The position numbers were made by a program, and so were the translations under genes. Shown in pieces: positions 20,947-22,075 of a stretch of DNA of 22,075 nucleotides. The notes under the pieces were generated by a model. It searched no databases. It was not told the DNA's origin and saw nothing but the letters and a program-made list of their open reading frames with translations. Location of the stretch: contig JAUYEQ010000695.1 in the NCBI GenBank assembly GCA_030691295.1, positions 1-22,075 on the forward strand, given 5' to 3'. This stretch comes from Bacteroidota bacterium. GTDB taxonomy: Bacteria > Bacteroidota > Bacteroidia > Bacteroidales > Prolixibacteraceae. Every line of letters begins with the position of its first letter. The first letter of the stretch is position 1.

Positions 20947-21984
20947 ATGCAGAAGGAAATATTCGATATTGATCAACTCATTGCAAGTCATTTACTGGGA
21001 ACAATTACCCGGGACGATGACCAGTTGCTTGACGATTGGATTGCAGAGAAGATTGAAAATCAACGATACTATTCAGAACAAAAAAGATTGTGGAATCTGT
21101 TTGAGATGCATCAGAAGATGCAGAAAATAGATGAACGTAAAGCCTACCAGAAAATTTCGGCTCAATTATTTAAGCCTAAAAGGATTAATATTTTCACTTA
21201 TATTCAGAGAATTGCAGCTATTTTATTGCTCCCCGTGATCATTGTCTCAGCATATTATATCATTTCAGAAAAAACCAGCCGGAAACAACATGCGATGGTT
21301 TACAATACTGCCGAAACCCCGCTTGGAATGCGCTCCAGCCTGATTTTGCCCGATGGAACCAAAGTATGGCTCAATGCCGGCAGTAAACTAAGTTACCCAA
21401 TACTTTTTTCCGATAAATTCCGCGCAGTAAAACTGGAAGGTGAAGCTTATTTTGAAGTGGTAAAGGATAAAAAGTGGCCTTTTCTGGTTCAGGCAGGAAA
21501 TATGCACGTACTTGTTAGTGGTACTACTTTTAATTGCAACGCATATCCTGAAAATGACCTGATTGAGACTGTATTGGTAGAAGGTCAGGTTACAGTAGGA
21601 AACGAGAGTGCGACAATAACTAAAGAGTTATTGCCTGGCGATTTGGCGATTTTCAGTAAGAGTAGCCAGCAAATGAACAAAGCAAAAATAAATCCGGAAA
21701 AATACATTGCATGGAAAAATGGCAAGCTCATGTTCAGGGAAGATAAGATGAACTTAGTGGTTGAAAAGCTTGAACGTTGGTACAATGTTGAATTTGAAAT
21801 AAAGGACAAAGAAATTGCTGATTATATATATACAGCAACGTTTGTCGATGAAAGTCTGGATCAGGTGCTGAAAATGTTATCGCTTTCGGCGCCAATTCGC
21901 TATTCTGTTTCCGAACGGAGCAAACTTGGAGATCAGACCTTTGAAAAGCAAATAGTTAAGCTGTATAAGAAATCGAAAATTTAA
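20947..21984 (+). CDS. FecR-family anti-sigma factor with DUF4974-like C-terminal domain
   Basis: A 345-residue single-pass membrane protein. The N-terminal about 85 residues are cytoplasmic and should bind the sigma factor. A transmembrane helix lies near 87-106 (YIQRIAAILLLPVIIVSAYYII). The periplasmic FecR domain follows: TPLGMRSSLILPDGTKVWLNAGSKLSYP, then KLEGEAYFEVVKD. The C-terminal DUF4974-type domain (KLMFREDKMNLVVEKLERWYNVEFEI and YTATFVDESLDQVLKMLS) resembles the secretin/TonB short domain that contacts an N-terminally extended TonB-dependent receptor. It pairs with the sigma gene upstream and probably with a SusC-like receptor gene beyond the right edge. Confidence 0.94.
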   Translation: MQKEIFDIDQLIASHLLGTITRDDDQLLDDWIAEKIENQRYYSEQKRLWNLFEMHQKMQKIDERKAYQKISAQLFKPKRINIFTYIQRIAAILLLPVIIVSAYYIISEKTSRKQHAMVYNTAETPLGMRSSLILPDGTKVWLNAGSKLSYPILFSDKFRAVKLEGEAYFEVVKDKKWPFLVQAGNMHVLVSGTTFNCNAYPENDLIETVLVEGQVTVGNESATITKELLPGDLAIFSKSSQQMNKAKINPEKYIAWKNGKLMFREDKMNLVVEKLERWYNVEFEIKDKEIADYIYTATFVDESLDQVLKMLSLSAPIRYSVSERSKLGDQTFEKQIVKLYKKSKI

Positions 21985-22028
21985 TCACTATAAAAACTGA
22001 ACAAATATGAATTAAAAAAAGAGAAGAA

Positions 22029-22075
22029 ATGTTGCAACCATCTCTTCTCCAATTGATTAATAAATATTGCCAATT
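22029..22075 (+). CDS. Possible start of a TonB-dependent (SusC-like) receptor, partial
   Basis: An open frame from the ATG at 22029 to the edge reads MLQPSLLQLINKYCQ. Only 15 codons are available. Its position 44 bases after the FecR gene is exactly where a SusC/TonB-dependent receptor gene is expected in Bacteroidetes, and such receptors often carry a short amphipathic stretch before the signal helix. A stem of GAGAAGA (22021-22027) with TCTTCTC (22043-22049) spans this start, so the segment might instead be a leader hairpin. Confidence 0.3.
   Translation, partial: MLQPSLLQLINKYCQ

Noticed and set aside
1..22075. tRNA, rRNA or insertion-sequence transposase genes
   Set aside because: No cloverleaf-like tRNA, no ribosomal RNA segment and no transposase frame with terminal inverted repeats was seen by eye.

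Overview
The window looks like a chromosomal segment of a Bacteroidetes bacterium, most likely order Bacteroidales/Marinilabiliales. Reasons: a gldH lipoprotein gene in the holB-ricT-gldH neighbourhood, an ECF sigma/FecR-type anti-sigma pair with a DUF4974-like tail, a TrpB2-type tryptophan synthase beta chain, no clear Shine-Dalgarno sequences, and many upstream sites matching the Bacteroidetes -7 element TAnnTTTG. Genus cannot be fixed from sequence alone.

Layout. 1-1350 (minus): an edge-truncated exported protein, a secreted or outer-membrane protein, and a doubtful small ORF. 1601-2861 (minus): trpS and a short HicB-like protein. 3027-4688 (plus): a candidate tryptophan attenuator (Trp-rich 29-codon leader ORF plus intrinsic terminator) ahead of a trpB2 gene. 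4841-6715 (minus): an orphan antitoxin-like protein, a DUF2892 membrane protein and pgk. 6887-11024 (plus): a housekeeping run of holB, ricT, gldH, trmB and an alkyltransferase-like gene whose 5' end carries a G/C-rich dispersed repeat in frame. 11147-12788 (plus): an A+T-rich pair of an adenine methyltransferase and a zinc-rich HNH protein, probably a type II restriction-modification cassette. 12796-16064 (plus): mrp, a ROK sugar kinase and an exported alpha/beta hydrolase. 16459-17487: an Rrf2 regulator, yidD and a broken BRO-type gene containing a 43-bp near-perfect palindrome. 17573-20193: a zinc/manganese-type ABC importer (binding protein, ATPase, permease) with a small CxxC-rich protein at the end. 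20315-22075: ECF sigma factor, FecR-type anti-sigma factor and possibly the first codons of a TonB-dependent receptor.

How parts work together. The metal operon is compact, with overlapping genes, and its products carry His- or Cys-rich metal-binding stretches. The sigma/anti-sigma pair at the right edge is the usual regulator of an adjacent outer-membrane nutrient-uptake locus. The trpB2 leader would link Trp-tRNA supply to tryptophan synthase expression, and trpS lies just across the intergenic region. The most interesting items are the Trp-rich attenuator, the R-M cassette inside a housekeeping run, the repeat inside the alkyltransferase-like gene, the palindrome in the BRO remnant, and the small Cys-rich protein at the end of the metal-uptake operon. 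None is clearly a wholly new system.
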